Assembly: GCA_934573735.1 (NCBI GenBank)
Contig: CAKTMC010000004.1
Location: forward strand, 42,140-106,139
Length of the DNA: 64,000 bases
Origin: an uncultured Oscillospiraceae bacterium
Lineage (GTDB): Bacteria; Bacillota; Clostridia; Oscillospirales; Oscillospiraceae
Direction of reading: 5' to 3'
Both the position numbers and the translations under genes were made by a program. A model generated the notes under the pieces. The model made no database searches. It was not told where the DNA came from and saw only the letters and a program-made list of their open reading frames with translations. Below are positions 17,739-25,552 of this stretch, one piece after another (the first letter of the stretch is position 1; the number at the start of each line of letters is the position of its first letter).

Positions 17739-17767
17739 ATTCTATCATTATTTGCCCGAATTTTCAA
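17739..17767 (-). promoter_or_regulatory. Promoter of the minus-strand GT2 gene
   Basis: On the minus strand TTGAAA (17767-17762), 17 nt, TAGAAT (17744-17739), 36 nt before the ATG. It nearly abuts the divergent lepB promoter. Confidence 0.6.
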
Positions 17768-17773
17768 TAAGCG

Positions 17774-17802
17774 TTTACATGGCGGGAAAAATAGTGTATA
17801 AT
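17774..17802 (+). promoter_or_regulatory. Promoter of the lepB operon
   Basis: TTTACA (17774-17779), 17 nt, TATAAT (17797-17802), 52 nt before the lepB ATG. Confidence 0.75.
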
Positions 17803-17853
17803 ATATAAATTGATATAAAAGCTATCGCACAATTCCTGCAAAGGAGATATTTT

Positions 17854-18423
17854 ATGAAATTCAAAAGAAAGCCCCGTGAGAACGAGGCGGTCGTCACAGA
17901 AACTCTCAAGGATACATACGATTGGATACAGTGTCTTATAAGCGCGCTGATAATCTGCGTCATGCTCTTTGTTTTCGTGCTCCGTGTCGTTGACGTGCGG
18001 GGTACGTCTATGAACCCGACGCTCCAAAACGGCGATAAGATGCTTGTTTCGGACTTGTTCTATAAGCCGAAGCAGGGTGATGTCGTCGTGTTCAAAAAGG
18101 ATGAATACGACCCCGACAAGGCGCTTGTCAAGCGCGTTATCGCGGTCGGCGGGCAGGAGGTCAACATTGACTTTGCAAACGGCATCGTCTACGTTGACGG
18201 AGAGCCGATAGAGGAGGATTATATAAGCGAGCTTACGCAGAAGAAGCTTGACTTTATAGGTCCGCAGACCGTGCCGGAGGGCTGCGTTTTCGTCATGGGC
18301 GATAACCGCAACGCCTCCACGGACAGCCGCGATAAGCGCATAGGCATGGTCGATGAGAGACTTATAATCGGCAAGGTTTATATGGTGATATATCCGCTTA
18401 CCGAGTTTGGAGCAGTGAAATGA
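17854..18423 (+). CDS. lepB: Signal peptidase I
   Basis: 189 residues. One N-terminal membrane segment (about 27-46) precedes the S26 catalytic domain. The nucleophile Ser52 sits in GTSMNPTL and the general base Lys93 in LVKRVIAVGG; the third box MGDNRNASTDSR is intact. It cleaves Sec signal peptides outside the membrane. Length and single anchor fit the Gram-positive SipS type. It heads an operon with ylqF, rnhB and yraN, as in many Firmicutes. The ATG follows AAAGGAG. Confidence 0.95.
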   Translation: MKFKRKPRENEAVVTETLKDTYDWIQCLISALIICVMLFVFVLRVVDVRGTSMNPTLQNGDKMLVSDLFYKPKQGDVVVFKKDEYDPDKALVKRVIAVGGQEVNIDFANGIVYVDGEPIEEDYISELTQKKLDFIGPQTVPEGCVFVMGDNRNASTDSRDKRIGMVDERLIIGKVYMVIYPLTEFGAVK

Positions 18424-19298
18424 CGGATAACAAAGGCTTTGAAAAAATGAATATCCAGTGGTTTCCCGGCCACATGACCAAGGCACAGCGCATGATAGAG
18501 GAGAATATTGCGCTGGTGGACGCTGTGTGCGAGATACTGGACGCGCGAATTCCGTATTCCAGCCGCAATCCGGATATTGACAGACTCGCCGGAGATAAGC
18601 CGCGCCTTGTCATACTAAACCGCACGGACCTTGCAGATCCTAATCTTACCGCCCGCTGGCGCAGATATTTCGAGGCGCAGGGGCTTGCCATACTCGAAAC
18701 TGACGCGAAAAGCGGCAAGGGCGTGAGCGGCTTTGCTCCCGCCGTGCGCAGAATGTTAAAGGATAAGCTTACCGCATACGAGGCAAAGGGGCAGGTGGGT
18801 CGTCCTCTGCGCGTTATGATACTCGGCATACCGAATGTCGGCAAGTCTACCTTTATAAATAAGGTCGCAGGACGCAAGGCCGCGATAGCTGGGGATAAGC
18901 CCGGCGTTACGCGCGGCAAGCAGTGGATAAATATTGACCAGGGGCTTGATTTACTCGATACTCCGGGCATACTCTGGCCGAAGTTTGACAGTCAGGAGGT
19001 CGGCGAGATGCTGGCCATCACAAACGCGATAAAGGCTGATGTGCTCGATAAGGAGACCTTGGGCGCAAACTTTATGCTGCGTTTGCGCGAGATGTACCCC
19101 AAGGCGATAGAGGAGCGCTATAAGTTTACGCCCGACCCCGATATGAACGGCTTTGAGCTGTTGGAGCAGGCGGCGAAGAAGCGCGGCTTTTTGGTTTCGC
19201 GCGGGGAGTACGATATAGAGCGCATGGCAAATACGCTTTTGGGCGAGTACCATGACGGAAAGCTCGGCAGACTCACCTTGGAGGCGCCCGATGCCTGA
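18420..19298 (+). CDS. rbgA: Ribosome biogenesis GTPase YlqF/RbgA
   Basis: 292 residues. It starts with IQWFPGHMTKAQRMI, the family hallmark, and shows the circularly permuted GTPase order: G4 (LNRTDLAD) before G1 (GIPNVGKSTF), with G3 DTPGI after. A C-terminal helical domain follows. It assists late 50S subunit assembly. The G4 box reads NRTD instead of NKxD, which is seen in the family. The start overlaps lepB by 4 bp. Confidence 0.95.
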   Translation: MTDNKGFEKMNIQWFPGHMTKAQRMIEENIALVDAVCEILDARIPYSSRNPDIDRLAGDKPRLVILNRTDLADPNLTARWRRYFEAQGLAILETDAKSGKGVSGFAPAVRRMLKDKLTAYEAKGQVGRPLRVMILGIPNVGKSTFINKVAGRKAAIAGDKPGVTRGKQWINIDQGLDLLDTPGILWPKFDSQEVGEMLAITNAIKADVLDKETLGANFMLRLREMYPKAIEERYKFTPDPDMNGFELLEQAAKKRGFLVSRGEYDIERMANTLLGEYHDGKLGRLTLEAPDA

Positions 19299-19890
19299 AC
19301 TATGGGAGCTTGAAAACGAGCTATACGACGCGGGAGCAGAGCTTATCTGCGGCGTTGACGAGGCGGGGCGCGGTCCGCTTGCAGGTCCCGTCTGCGCCGC
19401 CGCGGTCATCCTGCCGCGCAAAATTATAATAGACGGACTGAACGACTCGAAAAAGCTCAGCGAGAAGAAGCGCGAGGCGCTATTTGACGAAATATGCGAA
19501 AAGGCGCTTGACTATAGCATAGCCTTTGCCTCCGTTGAGGAAATTGAGTCGATGAATATTCTTAACGCTACCTTCCTTGCCATGAACCGTGCGATTTCAG
19601 GTCTTAAAATGCAGCCCCAGCTTGCGCTTATAGACGGCAACCAGAGCCGGGGTATAGAATATCCCTGCCGCTGCATAATAGGCGGGGACGCAAAATGCGC
19701 CGATATCGCCGCCGCGTCCATACTCGCAAAAGTCAGCCGTGACCGCGTCATGCGTGAGCTTGATGCGCAGTATCCGGGCTACGGCTTTGCTGGGCATAAG
19801 GGCTACGGCACAAAGCAGCACTACGCCGCAATTCGTGAGCTTGGCGCTTCGCCCGTGCATCGCATGAGCTTTTTGAGGAAGCTGCACTGA
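19291..19890 (+). CDS. rnhB: Ribonuclease HII
   Basis: 199 residues. GVDEAGRGPLAGPV carries the catalytic Asp23-Glu24, with further acidic residues in LIDGNQ and GGDAKCADIAAASI, as in type 2 RNases H. It removes RNA from RNA-DNA hybrids. The start ATG at 19291 is chosen because GGAGG lies just upstream and overlap with ylqF is 8 bp; an upstream frame extension has no ribosome site. Confidence 0.95.
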   Translation: MPELWELENELYDAGAELICGVDEAGRGPLAGPVCAAAVILPRKIIIDGLNDSKKLSEKKREALFDEICEKALDYSIAFASVEEIESMNILNATFLAMNRAISGLKMQPQLALIDGNQSRGIEYPCRCIIGGDAKCADIAAASILAKVSRDRVMRELDAQYPGYGFAGHKGYGTKQHYAAIRELGASPVHRMSFLRKLH

Positions 19891-20258
19891 TGGCAGGGCG
19901 TGAGCTTGGAAGCTGGGGCGAGGAGCGCGCCGCGCAGTACCTCCGCCGTCGCGGATATAAGATACTCGCGCAAAACTACCGCTGCCGCGGCGGGGAGATA
20001 GATTTGATAGCCTCAAGGGGCAGATTTGTTGTCTTTGTCGAGGTCAAGCTGCGCAAAAGCGCGGCTTTTGCCGAGGCGCGTGAATTTGTCACCCGCGCAA
20101 AGCAGCAGCGGATAATCGGCACGGCGGAGCTTTGGCTCGGTGAAACGGGCTGTACGCTTCAGCCGAGGTTTGATGTTATCGAGATATACGCGCCCGAGGG
20201 CGAGGAGAGCAGAAAAATCAAAATTGAGCACATAGCAGACGCATTTCGCTGCGACTAA
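19890..20258 (+). CDS. yraN: YraN/UPF0102 nuclease-fold protein
   Basis: 122 residues. GSWGEERAAQYLRRRGYKIL and GEIDLIA...FVEVKLRK give the E-x-D...E-x-K restriction-endonuclease-like core of the YraN family. The exact role is not established. It follows rnhB with a 1-bp overlap, the usual neighbour in Firmicutes. Confidence 0.9.
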   Translation: MAGRELGSWGEERAAQYLRRRGYKILAQNYRCRGGEIDLIASRGRFVVFVEVKLRKSAAFAEAREFVTRAKQQRIIGTAELWLGETGCTLQPRFDVIEIYAPEGEESRKIKIEHIADAFRCD

Positions 20259-20269
20259 GCTCGATTATA

Positions 20270-20305
20270 TAAAATTACGGAACCGGCAATTACCGATTCC
20301 GTAAT
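20270..20305 (-). terminator. Terminator of the DUF1540 gene
   Basis: Arms 20274-20286 and 20293-20305 pair over 13 positions with one mismatch, and are followed on the minus strand by TTTTATAT. Confidence 0.75.
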
Positions 20306-20320
20306 CGAGGCTTTTGCCTA

Positions 20321-20497
20321 TCAGCAGCAGCCGCGGGGACAGAAGGTGGAGCAGTAGGTCTCGCCCTTGCTGTTCGCCTTTTCGTTTTGTACGCTTATTC
20401 TGCTTGCCGAGCAGCGGCAGTCGATGGTGTTGTACTTGCAGTTTGTAACGTCACAGCCGACGCCGGGAATGACGTCGTTACGGGTTTTGTCGTTCAT
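20321..20497 (-). CDS. DUF1540 cysteine-rich small protein
   Basis: 58 residues from an ATG at 20497 with CGGAGGCG 6 nt upstream; a longer frame has no ribosome site. The sequence has the DUF1540 arrangement: CDVTNCKYN, a second Cys pair CRC, ISVQNEKA, then ETYCSTF, ending CPRGCC. The cysteines probably bind metal. DUF1540 proteins are common in spore formers; the role is unknown. Confidence 0.85.
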   Translation of the reverse strand: MNDKTRNDVIPGVGCDVTNCKYNTIDCRCSASRISVQNEKANSKGETYCSTFCPRGCC

Positions 20498-20580
20498 GTT
20501 GCGCCTCCGAAATAAATATTTGGCATTCGCCGAGTATATTATTTGCCGTGGCGCGGAAAAAATACGGAGCTGAATTATAT

Positions 20581-21270
20581 ATGGCATTATACGCGATAGG
20601 GGACACGCATTTATCGCTTGGCGCGTCGAAGCCGATGGACATTTTCGGCTCCAAGTGGGAAAATCACGCCGAAAAGCTGCGCGCCGGCTTCTCAAATTTA
20701 GGCGGGGACGATGTCTGCGTCATCTGCGGCGACATTAGCTGGGGCATGGGGATCGAGCAGTGCCGCGAGGATTTCCTTTTTATCGACTCGCTCCCCGGCA
20801 AAAAGATAATATTAAAGGGCAACCACGACTTTTGGTGGTCTACCGCTGCCAAGGCGAAAAAGTTTTTTGCCGAGTGCGGTATTACAAGCATAGATATTCT
20901 GTATAATAACGCATTTCAATACGGGGAATACAGCATCTGCGGCACACGCGGCTGGTTCTACGAGGAGGAAAAGGGCGGTGAGCATGACAAGAAAATCATG
21001 CTGCGCGAGGTCGGGCGGCTCGAAGCCTCGCTCAAGGCCGCGCCCACGGATAAAAAGCTTGTCTTTCTTCATTATCCGCCGATTTTTCTCAGATATGAGT
21101 GCCCCGAGATACTGGCGCTTTTGCGTGAGCATGAGGTGCGGCTGTGCTGCTATGGGCATATCCACGGCAAGGGCTGCGGCGCGGCGCTGAACGGCTGGCG
21201 CGGCGGGACGGAGTTTCGCCTCGTCTCGGCGGATTGGCTCGACTTTACTCCGCTGAAAATTTTGGATTGA
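20581..21270 (+). CDS. Metallophosphoesterase
   Basis: 229 residues. The calcineurin-like metal motifs are in order: GDTHL (residues 7-11), GDISW, KGNHDFWW, and YGHIHG near the C-terminus. Start ATG at 20581; the only upstream alternative, GTG at 20548, lacks a ribosome site, and GGAG lies about 13 nt before the ATG. The substrate is unknown. A dispersed palindromic repeat follows directly. Confidence 0.85.
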   Translation: MALYAIGDTHLSLGASKPMDIFGSKWENHAEKLRAGFSNLGGDDVCVICGDISWGMGIEQCREDFLFIDSLPGKKIILKGNHDFWWSTAAKAKKFFAECGITSIDILYNNAFQYGEYSICGTRGWFYEEEKGGEHDKKIMLREVGRLEASLKAAPTDKKLVFLHYPPIFLRYECPEILALLREHEVRLCCYGHIHGKGCGAALNGWRGGTEFRLVSADWLDFTPLKILD

Positions 21271-21272
21271 CC

Positions 21273-21345
21273 GGGCTTGCCGCGCCCGCAGGGCGCTGCC
21301 CCTTTTAGGGGAAGTGGCGCGAAGCGCCGAAGGGGTCGCCAGACC
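21273..21345. repeat. Dispersed palindromic repeat, copy 2
   Basis: Starts 2 bp after the phosphoesterase stop. The core reads CCCCTTTTAGGGG followed by GGCGCGAAGCGCC, a perfect GAA-loop hairpin, then GAAGGGG, so outer CCCCTT can also pair with AAGGGG. A further imperfect palindrome (CTGAATGC...GCAGTTCAG) follows to about 21388. Confidence 0.8.
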
Positions 21346-21471
21346 TGAATGCGGAGCAGAGCTGAAAAGACAGGATGCAGTTCAGACAATTCTTCTCCCG
21401 ATTGGCTTTTTCTCAGCCCGGAGACCCATCAGTTTCGCCAAGAGCGAAGTCATGCGCGTTTTATCACAAGC

Positions 21472-21514
21472 TTAAAAAGTCCTGAGTAAGGCCTAAGTAG
21501 CACACTCAGGACTT
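21472..21514 (-). terminator. Terminator of the VanZ-family gene
   Basis: AAGTCCTGAGT (21477-21487) pairs with ACTCAGGACTT (21504-21514); the stem overlaps the VanZ stop codon and is followed on the minus strand by TTTTTAAG. Confidence 0.8.
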
Positions 21515-21979
21515 CTTCTTATATAATCTGAAGGCAATGCGCCAGAGCAAAAAGCCTATCAGCGAGCCGATTAGATTTAAAATCAAATCGTCTACGTCAC
21601 AGCTTCCGCGCAGAGTGAATAGCTGCGTCAGCTCCACGGCGGAGACGGTGCCGACGACGGAAGCGATAAAAACAAAGAATTTCCGCTGCTTGTTAAAAAG
21701 ACTGGGCAGGAAAAAGCCGAAGGGGATAAACGCCGCGACGTTTCCCGCAATGTTAAAATGCGCGAATTTGAGCATATAGGGGTTTGAGTTGTACCGGAGC
21801 ACATACACATAGCGCCGTATCGTCTCAAGCGGGATGAGATTCAGGTTCATTTTTAGCTGCTCCCGGTAGCTTTCTGCGATAAAGGCTCTGCGTCTTGCAA
21901 AAAGCAGCAGCAGCATGGCGATACAGTATATTATAAATAGTATAAAAAGCGCGCGCCGCGCCCTAAAAGTCTCTCTCAT
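21506..21979 (-). CDS. VanZ-family membrane protein
   Basis: 157 residues with four hydrophobic segments and the VanZ-family order NLIPLETI, NIAGNVAAFIPFGFFLPSLF, SAVELTQLF and DVDDLILNLIGSLIGF. The ATG at 21979 is preferred because AAGGAG lies 6 nt upstream; a GTG at 22000 is weaker. The family includes teicoplanin-resistance VanZ but most members are of unknown function, and no van genes are near. Confidence 0.88.
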   Translation of the reverse strand: MRETFRARRALFILFIIYCIAMLLLLFARRRAFIAESYREQLKMNLNLIPLETIRRYVYVLRYNSNPYMLKFAHFNIAGNVAAFIPFGFFLPSLFNKQRKFFVFIASVVGTVSAVELTQLFTLRGSCDVDDLILNLIGSLIGFLLWRIAFRLYKKKS

Positions 21980-22008
21980 GGGTCTCTCCTTGAAGGTCAC
22001 TGAGAGCT

Positions 22009-22037
22009 AATATAGCATAAACGAGTATAAATTTCAA
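22009..22037 (-). promoter_or_regulatory. Promoter of the VanZ-family gene
   Basis: Minus strand TTGAAA (22037-22032), 17 nt, TATATT (22014-22009), 30 nt before the ATG. Confidence 0.65.
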
Positions 22038-22151
22038 CAAATGCCGGTCGAAAACAGGGCGCTGCGGCAAAAATGTGCGGAGAGAAATGCAAAAATAATG
22101 CGTCAAAATTCAGCAAGTGCCAAAATCGTGAGGAAATTTAATAATTTGTCA

Positions 22152-22180
22152 TTGATTTTACAGGCAATATCTGATATCAT
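22152..22180 (+). promoter_or_regulatory. Promoter of the tig operon
   Basis: TTGATT (22152-22157), 17-nt spacer, TATCAT (22175-22180), 42 nt before tig. No CIRCE or CtsR-like operator was seen. Confidence 0.6.
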
Positions 22181-22221
22181 GTTAAAGCTTGTGTTATGCA
22201 CATTATGAGGAGGAAATCTAA

Positions 22222-23559
22222 ATGATTGTCAAGAACGTAGAGAAAAAAGAAGATAACACTCTTAGTTTTCAGGTTGAGACTGACGCCGCCGAGTTTGAGG
22301 CTGCCGTCAATGCCGCTTACCTGAACAATAAGAACAGCATAAATATCCCCGGCTTCCGCAAGGGCAAGGCTCCCCGCGCTGTTGTTGAAGGCATGTACGG
22401 CACTGAGGTGTTCTATCATGACGCTATGGATGAGCTGGCTCCCAAGGCCTTTGAGCAGGGTATCTCCGAAAACGAGATCAAGTTTGTCGGCGCTCCCTCC
22501 ATCGTTGATGTAAACGTCACCGATGACAAGACCGCTCTGTACACCTTCTCCGTCACCTGCTACCCCGAGGTCACTCTCGGTCAGTACAAGGGTCTGAGCG
22601 CAGAGCGCTACCCCGCAGAGGTTGACGAGGACGAGCTGGGCTACGAGCTGGATGCAGCCCGCAAGCGCAACTCCCGCAAGGTCGACGTTGAGCGTGAGGC
22701 TCAGATGGGCGACATGGCAAACATCGACTTTGACGGCTACCTCGATGGCGAGCGCTTTGACGGCGGTATGGCAGAGGGCTATGACCTCGAGCTCGGCTCC
22801 GGCTCCTTCGTTCCCGGCTTTGAGGAGCAGATCGTCGGCATGAGCATCGGCGAGGAGAAGGATATCGACATCACCTTCCCCGAGAACTACACCCCCGAGA
22901 TGGCCGGTAAGTCCGTCGTTTTCAAGATAAAGCTCAATAACCTTTCCGTCAACGAGCTCCCCGAGCTTGACGATGAGTTTGCAAAGGACAACGGCTTTGA
23001 TACTCTCGACGAGTACAAGGCAGACCTCAGAGCCGAGCTTGCAAAGCGCAAGACCGAGCAGCGCGAGGGCGAGGTTCGTGCAGAGCTTATGCACAAGGCA
23101 ATTGAGAACATGAGCGTTGAGGTTCCCGAGGTCATGGTTATGGAGAAGGCGGAGGAGATAGTCCGCAACTATGCGAGAAACTTTGGTGTTACCGATAATT
23201 CCATCCCCATGGACCAGCTTTGCCAGATGCTGGGCCTCAACGATGAAATGGTAAAGACCACCATCCGCCCCGCAGCCGAGGCTCAGGTAAAGAGCGATCT
23301 GCTGCTTGAGGCTATTGTCAAGGCTGAGGAATTTGCTCCCACCGAGGAGGAAATAGATGAGTATATCGCAAAGACCGCTGCAAAGCTCGACGTGAGAGCA
23401 GAGGATCTCAAGAAGTACTTCGGTGCTGAATTTATCGCAGAGGAGCAGAAGAAGGAGATGGCCTCCGACCTTATCTTCAGCACCGCCGTCATCACCGAGG
23501 CCGCTCCCGAGGAGAAGACCGAGGAAAAGCCCGCCGAGGAAGCAGCAGAGGCTGAATAA
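22222..23559 (+). CDS. tig: Trigger factor
   Basis: 445 residues with the three trigger-factor domains: N-terminal ribosome-binding domain (GFRKGKAPR near residue 45), FKBP-type peptidyl-prolyl isomerase domain (about 150-245, GDMANIDFDGYLDG) and a helical chaperone C-domain. The acidic tail (EEKTEEKPAEEAAEAE) is common. It binds nascent chains at the ribosome exit. Codon use is strongly biased (GAG, AAG, GCT/GCA), as in a highly expressed gene. The ATG follows AGGAGG. It precedes clpP, clpX and lon. Confidence 0.97.
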   Translation: MIVKNVEKKEDNTLSFQVETDAAEFEAAVNAAYLNNKNSINIPGFRKGKAPRAVVEGMYGTEVFYHDAMDELAPKAFEQGISENEIKFVGAPSIVDVNVTDDKTALYTFSVTCYPEVTLGQYKGLSAERYPAEVDEDELGYELDAARKRNSRKVDVEREAQMGDMANIDFDGYLDGERFDGGMAEGYDLELGSGSFVPGFEEQIVGMSIGEEKDIDITFPENYTPEMAGKSVVFKIKLNNLSVNELPELDDEFAKDNGFDTLDEYKADLRAELAKRKTEQREGEVRAELMHKAIENMSVEVPEVMVMEKAEEIVRNYARNFGVTDNSIPMDQLCQMLGLNDEMVKTTIRPAAEAQVKSDLLLEAIVKAEEFAPTEEEIDEYIAKTAAKLDVRAEDLKKYFGAEFIAEEQKKEMASDLIFSTAVITEAAPEEKTEEKPAEEAAEAE

Positions 23560-23620
23560 TTATCCCGGGATAAGGATATGCTCTCTTGGATACTGATATT
23601 TTGAAGGAGAGTTTAGTATA

Positions 23621-24202
23621 ATGAGTTTAGTTCCATATGTAGTCGAGCAGACCAGCCGCGGTGAACGCTCGTATGACATTTTTTCAAGACTTCTCAACGA
23701 CCGCATAATCATGCTCTCGGAGGAGGTCAACGACACCACGGCAAGCCTCATCGTCGCCCAGCTTCTCTATCTTGAGGCGCAGGACCCCGATAAGGACATT
23801 CAGTTCTATATCAACAGCCCCGGCGGCAGTGTTACCTCCGGTCTTGCCATTTACGACACGATGCAGTACATCAAGCCTGACGTTTCCACCATCTGCATCG
23901 GTATGGCGGCCTCGATGGGCGCGTTTCTGCTCTCCTCGGGCGCAAAGGGCAAGCGCATTGCTCTGCCGAACGCGGAGATAATGATCCATCAGCCCTCCGG
24001 CGGCAGTCAGGGTCAGTGCACCGATATTCAGATTCAGGCCGAGCAAATTCTCAAGATCAAGAAGCGCCTCAACGCCATCCTCGCCGAAAATACCGGCAAG
24101 GACATTGAGACTATCGAGCGCGACTGCGAGCGCGACCACTTCATGACCGCCGAGGAAGCCCAGACCTACGGCATTATCGACAAGGTCATTTATAAGCGCT
24201 GA
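23621..24202 (+). CDS. clpP: ATP-dependent Clp protease proteolytic subunit
   Basis: 193 residues. The serine protease triad is complete: Ser98 (GMAASMG), His123 (MIHQPSGG) and Asp172 (ERDHFM). SLVPYVVEQTSRGERSYDIF is the typical N-terminus without a long propeptide. It forms the tetradecameric proteolytic chamber and works with ClpX encoded next. The ATG follows AAGGAGAG. Confidence 0.98.
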   Translation: MSLVPYVVEQTSRGERSYDIFSRLLNDRIIMLSEEVNDTTASLIVAQLLYLEAQDPDKDIQFYINSPGGSVTSGLAIYDTMQYIKPDVSTICIGMAASMGAFLLSSGAKGKRIALPNAEIMIHQPSGGSQGQCTDIQIQAEQILKIKKRLNAILAENTGKDIETIERDCERDHFMTAEEAQTYGIIDKVIYKR

Positions 24203-24211
24203 TAATTTTCG

Positions 24212-24239
24212 GATTGGGGGGACGCAGGTTCCCCCAATC
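24212..24239 (+). terminator. Hairpin between clpP and clpX
   Basis: A perfect 9-bp stem GATTGGGGG/CCCCCAATC with a 10-nt loop. Only a weak T tract (TTCAT) follows, so it may attenuate or protect the clpP end rather than terminate fully. Confidence 0.45.
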
Positions 24240-24271
24240 TTCATAAAGCGCATGACGGAACGGAGAAGTAT

Positions 24272-25522
24272 ATGGCAAAGAATGAAGACAGAAGAAGCAT
24301 AAGATGCTCGTTTTGCGGCAAGCCTCAGTCGCTTGTCAACCGCCTTATAGCCGGCAACGGCAGCTATATATGCGACGAGTGTGTGCGTATGTGCATGGAG
24401 ATAGTCTCCGACGATCCGGAGCTTCCGAAGGTCGCCGGCTATGACGGACTGCCGCTCGTATTTGATAAGCTGCCAAAGCCCATGCAGATAAAGGCCGGAC
24501 TTGACGAATACGTCATCGGTCAGGAGCACGCAAAGAAGGTGCTGAGCGTCGCAGTATATAATCATTATAAGCGCATACTGCACGGCGGGGATGAGGATGT
24601 TGAGCTCCAGAAGAGCAATATCCTGCTCATAGGCCCCACCGGCAGCGGCAAGACCCTCTTTGCCCAGACCATGGCGAAGATGCTGGACGTTCCCTTCGCC
24701 ATTGCCGACGCTACGACGCTTACGGAGGCGGGTTATGTCGGCGAGGACGTGGAAAACGTCATACTCAAGCTTTTGCAGGCGGCGGACTTTGACGTGGAGC
24801 GCGCCGAGCGCGGCATAATCTATATAGACGAGATAGATAAGATAGCGCGCAAGAGCGAGAATACCTCGATTACACGCGACGTGTCCGGAGAGGGCGTGCA
24901 GCAGGCGCTGCTGAAGCTCCTTGAGGGCACGGTTGCGAATGTACCGCCTCAGGGCGGACGCAAACACCCGCATCAGGAGTTTATTCAGGTCGATACGACA
25001 AATATCCTCTTTATCTGCGGCGGCGCCTTTGACGGGCTTGATAAGATAATCGAAAAGCGCACGGATAAAAGCTCCATGGGCTTCGGCGCCGAGATACAGA
25101 GCGGACGTGACCGCGACGTCGGCGAGCTTTTGGGTCAGGTGCAGCAGCATGACCTGCTCAAGTTCGGCATTATCCCCGAGCTTATAGGTCGTCTGCCGGT
25201 CGTGGCCTCGCTGGAATCTCTGGGGAGGGACGATCTTGTCCGCATCCTGACCGAGCCGAAAAACTCCATGACCAAGCAGTATAAGGCGCTCATGGACTAT
25301 GACGGCGTGGAGCTTGAGTTTGCCCCCGGCGCGCTTGAGGCCGTGGCGGATAAGGCGATAGAAATGAAGATAGGCGCGCGCGGTCTGCGCAGCGTGATGG
25401 AAAACGTGATGACCGATGTGATGTTTACCGTCCCCTCGGACAGCACTATCTCCAAAATTCTTATTACGGCGGACAGCGTCAAAAACGGCACTGCGCCCGA
25501 GCTTATCCACAAGAACGCCTGA
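24272..25522 (+). CDS. clpX: ATP-dependent Clp protease ATP-binding subunit ClpX
   Basis: 416 residues. An N-terminal C4 zinc-binding domain (CSFCGKP...CDECV) is followed by an AAA+ module: Walker A GPTGSGKT, Walker B IIYIDEIDK, sensor region GGAFDGLD, and the IGF-type ClpP-binding loop region (IIPELIGRLPV). It unfolds substrates and feeds ClpP. Start ATG at 24272 with GGAG upstream. Confidence 0.98.
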   Translation: MAKNEDRRSIRCSFCGKPQSLVNRLIAGNGSYICDECVRMCMEIVSDDPELPKVAGYDGLPLVFDKLPKPMQIKAGLDEYVIGQEHAKKVLSVAVYNHYKRILHGGDEDVELQKSNILLIGPTGSGKTLFAQTMAKMLDVPFAIADATTLTEAGYVGEDVENVILKLLQAADFDVERAERGIIYIDEIDKIARKSENTSITRDVSGEGVQQALLKLLEGTVANVPPQGGRKHPHQEFIQVDTTNILFICGGAFDGLDKIIEKRTDKSSMGFGAEIQSGRDRDVGELLGQVQQHDLLKFGIIPELIGRLPVVASLESLGRDDLVRILTEPKNSMTKQYKALMDYDGVELEFAPGALEAVADKAIEMKIGARGLRSVMENVMTDVMFTVPSDSTISKILITADSVKNGTAPELIHKNA

Positions 25523-25552
25523 TTTTTATTCACTCCGGAAAGGAGAAGAATT

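Noticed and set aside
21506..21979. Glycopeptide resistance (VanZ, and VanY at 51678)
   Set aside because: No vanHAX or VanRS genes; both families are common in housekeeping roles and the genes are 30 kb apart.
23560..23573. Short TTATCCCGGGATAA palindrome after tig as a terminator
   Set aside because: No loop of usable size and no T tract; clpP is likely read through from tig.
23684..25510. 608-residue minus-strand open frame
   Set aside because: Antisense shadow of clpP and clpX caused by GC-rich codon bias.
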